IMG/VR virus record: IMGVR_UViG_3300009094_000042
Span: 1 to 36,749 of that record
From: a virus
Length of the DNA: 36,749 nucleotides
Strand: one strand, 5' to 3'
A model generated the notes under the pieces. That model had not been told where the DNA came from. It saw only the letters and a program-made list of their open reading frames with translations, and did no database searches. This document shows positions 1 through 8,750 of this stretch, one piece after another (position 1 is the first letter of the stretch; each line of letters opens with the position of its first letter). A program made the translations under genes and the position numbers.

Positions 1-2965
1 CGGTGAAGAAGTCCCGGTCGTACATGGCCTGGAGCTTGACGAACTCGGACTCCGGGAACGTGAAGTTCTCCTCGACCTGCTGATCCATCCACACTGACGA
101 GTAGGCCAGGTTGATTGATCCGTCTTGTCTCTCATTGGAGGTAAAGATGAGGATATGACCGTCCTCCAGGCAGCCCCCTGAGACGCCCGGAGCGGGGATG
201 GTGGAGGTGACCGTGGAGGACCATGACCCGTAGAACCCGTACACATCAACGTTCCTGATTCGGTACGAAGACTCAATCCCAACCCGGGCCTCGTAGTCGT
301 TGAACCCGGTGATGGCGGTGGAGGAGGCCAGCATGATGGTCTGCCAGTCGGTCTCGACCGTGTCCATGCGCTGAAGCTCGTAGGCACCGAACCAGTATTG
401 AGGTGGCTTGATGGTCAGGTTGTCGAACAGGTAGGTGTTGCCGGTTCCACCTACGTCACGGATATAAACCCCAGCCAGACTGCCAGTAGTGAGACCGGTG
501 TCCGTTGTTTCAAGGTTCCACATCGCCGGCTCAGGTTCGCCGGTCACCCATGCCTTGGCTTTGAGTATTGACCCCTTGCCCAGGAACCTGATCGTTATGG
601 CACCTCCGGACCCTCCGACTATGGGCAAGGTGACTGGCCCAACGACAAAGTTGAGGACACCGGCAACACGCTTAATGATTGCTATGGCCGTCGTCCCGGC
701 GTTGTCGATCTCTAACCTGGCGGCGTAATGGTTGTTGATGTCTGTGTATCGGCCAGCCGCTCCGGGTCGAGCCGAGGTCCCAACTACGACATTGTTGAGC
801 ACCGTGTCAACGGTGACATCAAAGTCTGTACCGACACTGAGGACGGCGAATCTGTCCGCAGAGGACGCCGTGACAACCGACCCCTGAGTCCCATTAACTG
901 AAAACTCTGCCGTGCCGACAGGAATCGTATAGGTCCCACCAATGTCAGCATCACCCCACGATCCAGCGGCGACGGTGCGCTCAAAGGCATCAGTGGCATA
1001 ACTGGTGTTAGGCGGGAACGGCCAAGTGATCCGGTTGTACACGATGTCGGTGGGTATGCAGCACGGATCAACCCCGCAGTCCTGGCCTATCCCGGTGATG
1101 GCCTGCGAGAAGGTGGTGACTGCGAACCCGGTGATGGTTGGCATGTCCTGGGCGAAGATGATGAAGGCGTCGGAGCTGTTGTCATCGGAAGTACCGGTGA
1201 CCCAGGGGGAGCCCACACCTTGCGGGATCCAGCCCATGTTGATGATGGCCCCAGAAACCGGCTGACCATAGGTGGCTGCACTAAGGAGCTGGGTGCTGGG
1301 GACGAAGTTGAACGGGTTGCCTGGTGTACCGGAGACTGCCGGGGCGCTGGCACCCAGGATCTCCCAGCGGTTCCCGGCCTTCTCGCCGGCAGCGGACCAG
1401 ACAAACTGCGGCTGAGTGCCGGCACCCATGGTGGGTGCGGTGTCGAACCGTAGGGTGACCTCCTTCCAGCCGTCGAGGATCTCGTCCAGGGCGTCAAATT
1501 CAACCGGAGTGATGTCCACCGACCGGGTCGCACCTGTGAGGGTCAGGGGAACCGTGGTGTCCCCAAAGCGCCTGGCGATGTAACGGACCCAGGGCCATGA
1601 AGCTGAACCTCCGGCGAGCCCGTCATGGATCTCCTGGGTGACGGTGGCAGTTCCGTACACCTGACCAATGGCCTGGCGACCGTAGACCTGAGGCTCCACC
1701 AAAGGGGCACCAGTGGTCCCGTGCAGGGTCAACTGACCATGTATCGGGGTGTCTACCTTCTCGAAGGTGTCACCGAGCCGGTCAGCGAGCGGGAACGGTA
1801 TATCCACCTCTACGCCTGGATGGGAGGGGATGGAGTACAGCTCCCGGAGGCCGTTGATGAGAGGGACGCCGGTCTTGAGGCTGTCGTCGTAGTCAACCTC
1901 ACCAGGGTTCACATAGGACAGGGTGGCGGTGTAGTTCCCGATCGCCAGTGACGGGTCAGCGGTGAAGGTCAGGTCCCGCATGGTGATGATGTTGACGCCT
2001 AGGTTGTACGGGTTGAACCGCTTCCCCCCGTACGCCACCCGGTTCTCTTCGCAGTAGATGACCCGCATCGCCAAGTAGTCCAGGGATCCTTCCGCATTGG
2101 TGAGTGCGGCCGGGATCTGGAAGGTGATCCGGATATTCTGTCGGTTGACGTTGGGGAAGCTGGGCTCGAACCGGAGCAGGTCGACGTACCTCCACGGCAT
2201 CCGGCTTGTGTCTGCGGCGGTTGGAGCAAGAGTTGGGTCCCAGAAGTTGTTGACATCGCCCAGGTTCAGAACACCGATCACCTGATTGGCACCAGGGTTG
2301 CCGGAAGAGAAGCCAGGGATGGTTGCCAACTGGGCCAGTGAACCGGCATTGGACAGGAACGCTGGCCCCACAAAGTCGATGTCGGTACCGAGGTCGTTCC
2401 TCTGTTCCACGATGGTGGCAAACGAGCCCGGGTCCGGATTCACGAACGGGATGTTGTCCCCGAGGGCATTGGTGTCCGTCAGGTACCCGGCGTAGAGCAG
2501 GGACACGTTCAGGATCCGCTTGTTGGCCAGCATCGGACCTGCGGAACTGACGTTGAACCAGAAACTCACCCGCTGGGCGCTACCTGCGTTGTTCAGGAAG
2601 CGGATCCGCTTAGAGGCCAGTCCTGGCTGGGCTACAGCGTCGGCAGCATTGTCGCCGAAGACGGTGACGTTTGAGCCGGTGACGGCACCCAGGGAAACCG
2701 GGATGATGACCTGCTTGATTGGGCCGGTGAGATCCTCCAGGCCGGCTGGATAGATGTTGACCAGTGCAGTCTGAAAGGCGTTCTGGGCAGCCGGTAACTG
2801 GGTGGTGTAGAACCGGGCGTCACGAACAGTGCGGGCGGTATCCAGTCGGAACGATGTTCCTAGCTCAATGGCGTTAACGGCCGGGGAGAATGGCAGGTTC
2901 TCTTCCCGGATCGGTACGAACTCCTGACCCAGGATCTGCGGCACGTAGGGGTTGTAGCTACCCAT
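1..2965 (-). CDS. Large tail protein with LamG/concanavalin-like domain (partial, runs off window)
   Basis: The frame opens at ATG 2965, one base after the tape measure stop, and stays open to position 1, giving at least 988 residues without a stop. The N terminus begins MGSYNPYVPQILGQEF. The protein is rich in beta-type sequence with many Gly, Thr and Asn, as in distal tail or minor tail proteins. Around residues 655-845 there is a LamG/concanavalin-like sandwich (DAFERTVAAGSWGDADIGG near 660, then GRYTDINNHYAARLEIDN) of the kind found in actinophage tail proteins that contact cell-surface glycans. Position directly after the tape measure fits a distal-tail or adsorption protein. The C terminus lies beyond the window, so size and enzymatic activity cannot be judged. 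Tail assignment is firm from context; glycan binding is inferred from fold-like sequence only. Confidence 0.75.
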   Translation of the reverse strand, partial: MGSYNPYVPQILGQEFVPIREENLPFSPAVNAIELGTSFRLDTARTVRDARFYTTQLPAAQNAFQTALVNIYPAGLEDLTGPIKQVIIPVSLGAVTGSNVTVFGDNAADAVAQPGLASKRIRFLNNAGSAQRVSFWFNVSSAGPMLANKRILNVSLLYAGYLTDTNALGDNIPFVNPDPGSFATIVEQRNDLGTDIDFVGPAFLSNAGSLAQLATIPGFSSGNPGANQVIGVLNLGDVNNFWDPTLAPTAADTSRMPWRYVDLLRFEPSFPNVNRQNIRITFQIPAALTNAEGSLDYLAMRVIYCEENRVAYGGKRFNPYNLGVNIITMRDLTFTADPSLAIGNYTATLSYVNPGEVDYDDSLKTGVPLINGLRELYSIPSHPGVEVDIPFPLADRLGDTFEKVDTPIHGQLTLHGTTGAPLVEPQVYGRQAIGQVYGTATVTQEIHDGLAGGSASWPWVRYIARRFGDTTVPLTLTGATRSVDITPVEFDALDEILDGWKEVTLRFDTAPTMGAGTQPQFVWSAAGEKAGNRWEILGASAPAVSGTPGNPFNFVPSTQLLSAATYGQPVSGAIINMGWIPQGVGSPWVTGTSDDNSSDAFIIFAQDMPTITGFAVTTFSQAITGIGQDCGVDPCCIPTDIVYNRITWPFPPNTSYATDAFERTVAAGSWGDADIGGTYTIPVGTAEFSVNGTQGSVVTASSADRFAVLSVGTDFDVTVDTVLNNVVVGTSARPGAAGRYTDINNHYAARLEIDNAGTTAIAIIKRVAGVLNFVVGPVTLPIVGGSGGAITIRFLGKGSILKAKAWVTGEPEPAMWNLETTDTGLTTGSLAGVYIRDVGGTGNTYLFDNLTIKPPQYWFGAYELQRMDTVETDWQTIMLASSTAITGFNDYEARVGIESSYRIRNVDVYGFYGSWSSTVTSTIPAPGVSGGCLEDGHILIFTSNERQDGSINLAYSSVWMDQQVEENFTFPESEFVKLQAMYDRDFFT

Positions 2966-2966
2966 G

Positions 2967-4961
2967 TCACATGGTCCTTATCTGGAGTCGGGTGTTCCGT
3001 GCCGCGATGGCGTTGGTGATCCCACGACCGGCTGCCATGCCGGTCATCTGTGCCTGCTCCTGTGTAGGTACTGCTCCCTCAAAGCCCACCCTCACTGAGC
3101 CCGGACCGAAGATGATGTTTCCTGTCGCCTGGGAGCTGGCGGCGGCGAGGGCTGGGGTCTCCATCTGCATACCGGTGATCAGTCGCTGGATGATCCTCTG
3201 TCCACCCTTGAGTGGATCACCCTCGCCGGAGAGGGGTCCGATCTTGGCGGGAGATTTGGGAAGACTGTCACCGATCTCGGCACCAACAGCGAACATGGCG
3301 AACCGGAGTGGCCCAGGAATGGTGTCCAGGATTCCCTGAGCCATCCTCTGGACGAAAGTCCTGCCCGCGTTGTACATGAAGGTACCTATGTTGGCGATAA
3401 TGTCCCTCAGTCGGTCAGGTATCCCGATAACCAGTTGTCTGATGGTTTCGAGTCTTTCTGCAACTGCCTGCCTGGCCATCTCGAAGGCTGCTGTGAAGGC
3501 ACCGTAGACTCTCGGCCCCGATGACCTTACCCACTCGATGAACCCTTCAACGATGTTGGGGATCGTCTCAGTGAAGAACTTTCCGATCCCTATGACAAGG
3601 AACGCTAGGAAGTCGCCAATGTACTTCAGAATGGCGAGCCATGACAGGAACCCTCCTATGAGGATGACTGCTACGACAGTAAGGCTGAGAAGCAGTCCCA
3701 AGAGAGCCCTGATGCTGTCTTTACCGAAGTCGGTCTTGAGGAAGATGATGATTTGATCAATCAGGAACATGAGCTGATCAATCATCTCCTTGCCGCCTGC
3801 CTCGTCAACCACCTGAGCAAACACCTTCAATGCCTCGATGGTCTTACCCAGAAACGCCCATGTTGCCTTCAGGGTCTCCTTCATGTCTTCGAGCCAGGCC
3901 AGGAACTCCTTATCTGCCGACAAACCCGAAAGCCATTTGCCGAAGTCGGCAATGCCCTTAGCGACCCCGGCACCGAACCAGTCCAGGAAAGGTTTCACCG
4001 CTATGCCAAGCTCAGTGAAGCCTTCAAGAAGGGAGAGCAGGGCGGGGCCAAGAGCCTGGATCCATTTTTCAGTTGAGTCGATAAGACCTTTGAAGAACTC
4101 CTGGAACCGGGGGTACTCGAAGAAGGCCACCAACTGACTGAACAAGAGGCCGAACGCGGTGCTGAGCTTGTCCACCGCCAGGACCAGGTTAAACCGCATG
4201 AACTTGGCGAAGCTGGCAAGCACTGTGCCGAACGCAGTGAAGAAGTTTCGCTGAGCCAGGTCACTGAGATCGTTGAAGAGTTCCCTCAGTGGCAGCAGGC
4301 TCCGGATGAACTTCTGTAGCGGTGGGCTTAGCCCCTCAAGTGCCTTCTCGAACTCCTTCGGGGTCTTGGCAGAGAAGGCTTTAGCTATTGCCTCACCCAC
4401 ACCCCTGAAGGCAAGAAACAGGACTCCCGCCTGTAGGGCAATGGCACCGATGAGGCTCGGGATTAGGTACAGCAGAGAGATCAGGCCGTTGACCGCCTGT
4501 ACCGCAGCAGCGATCAGGGCACCAATGGCACCGATGAACGGGAGCAGGAGGACGATCAGGGGTCCACGGCCGGAGACGTTGAACCCGGCACCGATGCCGG
4601 AACTTACCGCATCACCGACCCCTCGCTCCAGGGTGTCGAGGGGGCCACCAGGCTTGAAGACCCGAGAGAAGGCTCGTTCGATCTCATCCGGGATCAGGCC
4701 CTCGTCAACGTCGAAGTCGACATCCGCCTTGATCTTCCGTTTGCCGAACTCCCGCTCCACGGACCTGGCAATGCCCGGGATCCGGCTCTTGAGACGCCCC
4801 CCCATACCGTCAGCCATGGCATCACCCATGTCGCGGCCGGCGTCCCTGAGATCATCGTCAGCGGCCTCGGCTCCCCTGCGGACACCTCTTTCAAGCTCAC
4901 CGGGAACAGCAGAGGTGTCGGCATGGGCCTCTACCCAAACCCTGCCGGCTGGCAGCGTCAC
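2967..4961 (-). CDS. Tape measure protein
   Basis: A protein of 664 residues that sets tail length and lines the tail lumen before DNA ejection. The N terminus has the actinophage tape-measure opening (VWVEAHADTSAVPGELERG) followed by a charged helical stretch. Two long hydrophobic blocks at about 135-200 and 425-480 are typical of tape measures that enter the host membrane. The start is GTG 4961, with GGAGG about eight bases upstream. It lies directly downstream of the two chaperone frames and upstream of the large tail protein, the standard siphovirus order. At the usual ~1.5 angstrom per residue, 664 residues predict a short tail of about 100 nm (inference). No lysozyme or peptidase motif was recognised. 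Confidence 0.9.
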   Translation of the reverse strand: MTLPAGRVWVEAHADTSAVPGELERGVRRGAEAADDDLRDAGRDMGDAMADGMGGRLKSRIPGIARSVEREFGKRKIKADVDFDVDEGLIPDEIERAFSRVFKPGGPLDTLERGVGDAVSSGIGAGFNVSGRGPLIVLLLPFIGAIGALIAAAVQAVNGLISLLYLIPSLIGAIALQAGVLFLAFRGVGEAIAKAFSAKTPKEFEKALEGLSPPLQKFIRSLLPLRELFNDLSDLAQRNFFTAFGTVLASFAKFMRFNLVLAVDKLSTAFGLLFSQLVAFFEYPRFQEFFKGLIDSTEKWIQALGPALLSLLEGFTELGIAVKPFLDWFGAGVAKGIADFGKWLSGLSADKEFLAWLEDMKETLKATWAFLGKTIEALKVFAQVVDEAGGKEMIDQLMFLIDQIIIFLKTDFGKDSIRALLGLLLSLTVVAVILIGGFLSWLAILKYIGDFLAFLVIGIGKFFTETIPNIVEGFIEWVRSSGPRVYGAFTAAFEMARQAVAERLETIRQLVIGIPDRLRDIIANIGTFMYNAGRTFVQRMAQGILDTIPGPLRFAMFAVGAEIGDSLPKSPAKIGPLSGEGDPLKGGQRIIQRLITGMQMETPALAAASSQATGNIIFGPGSVRVGFEGAVPTQEQAQMTGMAAGRGITNAIAARNTRLQIRTM

Positions 4962-5017
4962 GACACCACCCCTCCAAGCCAGTGGTGCGGGCAGTTAGCC
5001 TATGCGCCGCAGGCTCA

Positions 5018-5599
5018 TCATAACTGTCCGGCCATCTTAAGGAAGGCATTGGCCGACATTTCCATCTCCTCCTCGGGCACCTCCACATCGGCGGGGGCTG
5101 CCTCCAGCCTCATGGAGAACATCGTCGTGTCCTTCGGGTCCATGCTGTGAAGAATGACCAATAGCAAAACGTCAAGCCACCCGGACAGGGACATCCGGGT
5201 GGCGTCTACTTTGAGCATCTCCCCGCTGAGAATGTGCCAGGACTCCTTGGCTATCCCAATGAGCCGCAGGGTGACCCACCACGGCCTACCGGAGGCCGTA
5301 CTGACCACCTCCAGGCACACCTCGTACAACTCCTCCAGGCTCAGAGTGGAGTCAAAGAGCATGTCCTCGGCGGCCGGGAGCATCTCGTCAATGAAGTCGT
5401 CCAGGGTTAGCTCGGCCTGCATCAGCACCGCGAGCCAGTCCACCGCTGGCAGGGCTGGGATCTCTAGCTTGCGCCCGTAGATCTCGACGCTGACCGGCCA
5501 CGGCTTCAGGGACCAGATCGGGTCCTTGTTCAGTTTCGGGATGGTGACCCTGGTGGACTCTGGACTGGGACTAGCTCCGCTTGGTCGGCGGCCTGCCAC
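5018..5599 (-). CDS. Tail assembly chaperone, downstream frame (gpT-like)
   Basis: This second tail-chaperone frame encodes 193 residues if started at GTG 5599. It overlaps the first chaperone frame by 29 bases and lies in the +1 frame relative to it. Such pairs normally make a short protein and a frameshifted long fusion that load the tape measure during tail assembly. The body has the usual pattern after a Pro/Ser-rich junction: DPIWSLKPWPVSVEIYGRK, an IPALPAVDWLAVLM core, then helices and an acidic C terminus. The GTG has no convincing Shine-Dalgarno, which favours expression by frameshift or coupling. It ends 57 bases before the tape measure start. Confidence 0.75.
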   Translation of the reverse strand: MAGRRPSGASPSPESTRVTIPKLNKDPIWSLKPWPVSVEIYGRKLEIPALPAVDWLAVLMQAELTLDDFIDEMLPAAEDMLFDSTLSLEELYEVCLEVVSTASGRPWWVTLRLIGIAKESWHILSGEMLKVDATRMSLSGWLDVLLLVILHSMDPKDTTMFSMRLEAAPADVEVPEEEMEMSANAFLKMAGQL

Positions 5600-5915
5600 G
5601 GCGCACCCTCGGCTTCTGGTCCTCGTCCTTGAATGCCGAGATGAAGGCGGTTAGCTCCTTCAGCTCCACCTTCCCGGTGGCGATGAGGTCGGAGACGTAC
5701 TCCTGGTCCTCATCCTGGACCACCATGGATTCCAGGATGTCGAACATACGAGCGGCCCCGGTCACCTTCCGGGCGTTGTCGGCATGGTCCTGTTGCAGGA
5801 CCCGTGATTCACGAGCCAGGAGGGCGAGCTGAGCCCCCTCCAGCATCCTGATCACTACCTGGCGGCCTTTGATGTCAACGATTCGGGTGTCTCTACCTGG
5901 ATCGGGTTCAGTCAT
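5571..5915 (-). CDS. Tail assembly chaperone, upstream frame (gpG-like)
   Basis: A 114-residue helical protein starting at ATG 5915. It has an acidic, hydrophobic middle (LIATGKVELKELTAFISAF) and a very basic end (RVRRGRPPTKRS), as in the short form of siphovirus tail chaperones. It sits between the HK97 gp10-like gene and the second chaperone frame, two genes before the tape measure, exactly where gpG-type genes occur. The overlap with the downstream frame suggests a programmed frameshift. Identification rests on position, length and general character, since these proteins are poorly conserved. Confidence 0.75.
   Translation of the reverse strand: MTEPDPGRDTRIVDIKGRQVVIRMLEGAQLALLARESRVLQQDHADNARKVTGAARMFDILESMVVQDEDQEYVSDLIATGKVELKELTAFISAFKDEDQKPRVRRGRPPTKRS
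5574..5650 (-). other. Candidate programmed +1 (or -2) frameshift window between chaperone frames
   Basis: On the minus strand the upstream chaperone frame ends at TAG 5573-5571. The downstream frame is open back to a TAA at 5653-5651. Any slip joining the two must therefore fall between 5650 and 5574. The shift needed is +1 (equivalently -2), not the common -1. I could not identify one convincing slippery heptamer. The gap is supported by geometry and by the known habit of this gene pair. Confidence 0.45.
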
Positions 5916-5932
5916 GTAATCAGATCCTCGCG

Positions 5933-6418
5933 TTAGAAGGTGAGGACCCTCATCCGGTGCCGGCGTGCGGCGTTACGGAGGGGCTCGGTTAGGTACTTCT
6001 TACCAGACTTGATACCAGGGTGGGAGATCCCTAACTTCGACGGACTGCCGGGGATCTGTGGCAGGTACACCACATGACCAGCCTTACGCCAGAAGAACCG
6101 GAGCTGAGGCCGGCGACGGCTACCGAATCTATAAATGCCGGTGTAGCCCCTGGGGAAGATGGGGTGGATCTCTGCACCGTCATGCACGGAGGCAGCGTAC
6201 GGGAGGTCAGTACCCACGCTCCCTCGGACGCTGGATCCAAAGACGAAGGGACCCCTCGTGTTAATGCTTTCGGCTAGGTGTCCGGTTGAGTACGGACCAC
6301 CCGCCGCCATGATCTTAGCCTCGAACTGGATCTCGTACAGGACCTGGGTGATCAACCTGACTGCAATTTCGTTGCTCTGCACACGGACCACAGCATGGTT
6401 GATTCGGACGGTGGCCAT
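5933..6418 (-). CDS. HK97 gp10-like neck/tail-completion protein
   Basis: A 161-residue protein starting at ATG 6418. It contains the hallmark of the HK97 gp10-like family: YAASVHDGAEIHPIFPRG near residues 75-92, in which a Tyr-Ala..Val-His..Gly loop is followed by a His-Pro motif. A preceding segment (GGPYSTGHLAESINTRGP) and basic C terminus are also usual. These proteins sit at the head-tail joint. Six bases separate it from the upstream gene, in the same neck-protein cluster. Confidence in the family is good; its exact place in the neck is not known from sequence. Confidence 0.75.
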   Translation of the reverse strand: MATVRINHAVVRVQSNEIAVRLITQVLYEIQFEAKIMAAGGPYSTGHLAESINTRGPFVFGSSVRGSVGTDLPYAASVHDGAEIHPIFPRGYTGIYRFGSRRRPQLRFFWRKAGHVVYLPQIPGSPSKLGISHPGIKSGKKYLTEPLRNAARRHRMRVLTF

Positions 6419-6424
6419 CGAAGA

Positions 6425-6967
6425 TCAGCAATCACAATTCGGAATCTGGATTGCTATATTGAAATACCTCTCTACACACCCGCCTTGCGGGGTTCCCTGC
6501 ACCTGGCGCTCCATCACCACCGACATCCCCAGGAACAGCTCATCGTTGGTGGTCACGTAGTCCCGGATGCAGCACTGGGTCCGACGCAGAGTGAGCCCGT
6601 CGTACACGTTCTGGAGGAAAGCAGCATTCCAGTCGTCACAGGTAGGTGGGCTCTCATCCCCCGTGGGGGCACACCTGATGATGCCAACCTTGAAGTATTG
6701 AGCCCATGAAGGTGGAGCACATACAGTGTTGGCCTGCCTGACAATGTCCTGCTCGGGGAAAGATGCTGAGGAAGGGAAGGTGTCACCTAAGGCAACATAG
6801 GCGATACCTTCACAGCAAAGATCGGTCCACACTCCAGCATCATGAGCAATCTCCACCCCGACCCGGAAACAACAATGTTGGGGAGGGTTGGGCTGAAGTT
6901 GAGTCTGGGCACAGAGACAAGCCAACAGTTGGTTGGCTAAGGGAAGGACGAACTGGTCTTCAGCCAT
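6425..6967 (-). CDS. Cysteine-rich neck protein, possible tail terminator
   Basis: A 180-residue protein from ATG 6967, whose start overlaps the previous stop as TAATG; a GTG at 6976 is an alternative but has no better ribosome site. It lies between the adaptor-like gene and the HK97 gp10-like gene, where stopper or tail-terminator proteins are encoded. About 14 cysteines are spread along the chain, including Cys-Cys pairs, which is unusual for a phage connector protein. The N terminus (LPLANQLLACLCAQ) resembles the first helix of tail-terminator proteins, but I do not recognise the family. Virion neck role is inferred from position. Confidence 0.5.
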   Translation of the reverse strand: MAEDQFVLPLANQLLACLCAQTQLQPNPPQHCCFRVGVEIAHDAGVWTDLCCEGIAYVALGDTFPSSASFPEQDIVRQANTVCAPPSWAQYFKVGIIRCAPTGDESPPTCDDWNAAFLQNVYDGLTLRRTQCCIRDYVTTNDELFLGMSVVMERQVQGTPQGGCVERYFNIAIQIPNCDC

Positions 6968-7794
6968 TAGGGCCACGTCGTAGTTCTGGTGACGGGATCA
7001 TCAGGTGACGCTATCCCCATGCGACTGACCAGGCCATATGGGTTGAAGTTTCTTATCACCTGGTCCACGGTTTGTACTCCGGTGAGCCCCATCTTCAACA
7101 GGTCGTCCACGTTAACCATGGAGATGGACACACCCTGCCTGGCAACAGAGGTAACCCTTTGTGGGAGCCGACAGGGGAGTCCGAGGCAGGATTTTATCCA
7201 CTCGCAGGCAAGTTCTCCGGCCGCGTTTTTCAACACATTGGGGACCGCGATGCCTTGGTAATACTCCACGATCAAAGTGTCGGCACCCTCATCGAGGTTG
7301 TAGTTCTGGCATTGGATCCAGCAGTCATCAGTGGACTCATTGTGGGTACGGACCAACCATCTCCCGTTATCCACCCGGTAGGTGTTGGGGTCAACCGTCA
7401 CACCATCTTGGGTAACCGAGATGATGGAGTGAACCGGGGCCGGGAGATACAGCTCGCACTCGGGCGCACAGGAGCAGCAACCGGATAAGCCATTACAGCC
7501 ACACCAGCAGTTACGCCAGGCCCCGTTGAAGATATAGGGCAGCCAGGTGCCCTCGGACCAGTAGTAGCCGTAGGTGCCCTGGTTATTACACGTTCGACCG
7601 CAGGGACGGGCGGTGCGGGGGCACAGACCGAACCGGCGACCGGTGGCGGCCCATACCGTGAAGGCCCCGTATTCGAGCCCCGCCAGGATGGTGGCCTCGC
7701 TGGCGCTGCCACTGACCTCGGGGCAGCAGGCTGACACCTCAATGTCCCAGCCTGAGCACGGCAAAACGGGAGACGCGATGTATACGTCAACCAT
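6967..7794 (-). CDS. Head-to-tail adaptor-like protein, cysteine-rich
   Basis: A 275-residue protein from ATG 7794, with GGGAGG just upstream; a GTG three bases earlier is too close to that site. The C-terminal half has adaptor-like features: an interaction core near VHSIISVTQDGVTVDPNTYR, followed by a helical end (NVLKNAAGELACEWIKSCLG). These match connector proteins that bind under the portal. About 18 cysteines occur, with a dense cluster CWCGCNGLSGCCSCAPEC at about residues 97-114 that could bind metal or form disulfides. Its position after the probable tail tube gene is not the most common order. The adaptor call rests on pattern and neighbourhood. Confidence 0.6.
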   Translation of the reverse strand: MVDVYIASPVLPCSGWDIEVSACCPEVSGSASEATILAGLEYGAFTVWAATGRRFGLCPRTARPCGRTCNNQGTYGYYWSEGTWLPYIFNGAWRNCWCGCNGLSGCCSCAPECELYLPAPVHSIISVTQDGVTVDPNTYRVDNGRWLVRTHNESTDDCWIQCQNYNLDEGADTLIVEYYQGIAVPNVLKNAAGELACEWIKSCLGLPCRLPQRVTSVARQGVSISMVNVDDLLKMGLTGVQTVDQVIRNFNPYGLVSRMGIASPDDPVTRTTTWP

Positions 7795-7836
7795 CACGCC
7801 TCCCGTTCATCAAACCGCCAAGCCGTCACTTCCAGA

Positions 7837-8547
7837 CTACGGAGTCAGGTCAGCCAGAGTCTGGCAACCGCAGACGGCGGTCGGTGGTGCCAGCCGAGTG
7901 AGGAACATCCGGCTGTGCTCCGTGGACCTGATGGCCGTCAGGAGCGGGATCTGAGTGGTGGAGCCGGCCGGGTTGTCGGAGTAGTCCACCATGTACGGGC
8001 CAAGGCCCCACGGTGACGTGCTCTTGGTCCGGGCGTTGCTCACCACGAAGTTGGCGGCACCGTTCTCGTAGGTGATATCACCAACGGTGCCCTCAACCAC
8101 CCACGGGAAGACGGTGTAGCCGTACTCCTGGCCACCCGTGCAGGAGACCCCGGCACCGCTGATGCGGGTCCAGGTCTCCAGCGCGAAGTTGGCACTGGCG
8201 GTGGCACCCTCGTCGGTGGAGTAGCCCACCGCGTTGGGTGAAGAGGCATCGTCGTAGACCCGCTGCTCGCCCGTCATGATGTAGACCAGGTCCGGGTCCA
8301 CGTTGCAGAACGTCAGGGTCAGGTTGAGCCACTTCAGGATCGGTGGGTTGGTCTCCCGCACGCAGAAGGTACCGTCACCGTTCTTGACGAAGAACTCTTC
8401 CCGCTCCTCGTATTCCTTGGTCATCTCGATGGAGATGATTCCATCCGTCACCACGGTGGAGCACCCGGTGACCGGTACACCACAGGAACTCAGCAACGTG
8501 GCGCGAACCCGGGGGACTTTCCACGGGGTAAAACACACCGTAGTCAT
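7837..8547 (-). CDS. Probable major tail (tube) protein
   Basis: A 236-residue protein from ATG 8547, in an ATGA overlap with the upstream small gene. It shows a pattern I associate with actinophage major tail proteins: a start near VPRVRATLLSSCGVPVTGC, then EEREEFFVKNGDGTFCVRE, then LTFCNVDPDLVYIMTGEQ, and a C-terminal Pro-rich CGCQ end. The beta-rich body fits a tail-tube fold. It lies before the adaptor and neck genes, whereas the tube gene usually comes after them, so the call is tentative. A capsid decoration role is the main alternative. A 42-base gap to the adaptor gene shows no clear signal. Confidence 0.55.
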   Translation of the reverse strand: MTTVCFTPWKVPRVRATLLSSCGVPVTGCSTVVTDGIISIEMTKEYEEREEFFVKNGDGTFCVRETNPPILKWLNLTLTFCNVDPDLVYIMTGEQRVYDDASSPNAVGYSTDEGATASANFALETWTRISGAGVSCTGGQEYGYTVFPWVVEGTVGDITYENGAANFVVSNARTKSTSPWGLGPYMVDYSDNPAGSTTQIPLLTAIRSTEHSRMFLTRLAPPTAVCGCQTLADLTP

Positions 8548-8750
8548 GTTGACTTCTCCTTCTTCTTCGGCTCTATAGGCGACGAAGAATCAAGGGACTG
8601 GTACGTGAGGTAACGCTCGTACAACTCATCAGGAACCACCACGGCTGGCCCATCAAAGTCCGTGGTGGTTTTTACGTCTTTAGGGTTGTCGGCCAGGTCC
8701 AACAGCACCTTGAGAGTCCAGTTGCTGTCGTAGTGGACAACGGTGGTCAT
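8544..8750 (-). CDS. Small hypothetical protein in the virion block
   Basis: A 68-residue protein from ATG 8750, beginning immediately after the upstream TAA and ending in an ATGA overlap with the next gene, so it is translated in tight coupling. It begins with a short beta-like stretch (TVVHYDSNWTLKVLLDLAD), has a Tyr-rich helical centre and a basic Lys-rich C terminus. I do not recognise a family. Position between two abundant virion proteins suggests a minor structural or assembly role. Confidence 0.6.
   Translation of the reverse strand: MTTVVHYDSNWTLKVLLDLADNPKDVKTTTDFDGPAVVVPDELYERYLTYQSLDSSSPIEPKKKEKST

Noticed and set aside
1087-1533. 148-residue minus-strand frame near the left end
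   Set aside because: It is out of frame with the tail protein that is open from 2965 to the window edge and is composed of Ser/Pro/Arg-rich filler.
1625-1951. 108-residue plus-strand frame
   Set aside because: Antisense to the tail gene without any family features.
4273-4998. 241-residue plus-strand frame opposite the tape measure gene
   Set aside because: Antisense shadow with Arg/Ser/Pro-rich, low-information sequence; the minus-strand tape measure frame explains the region.
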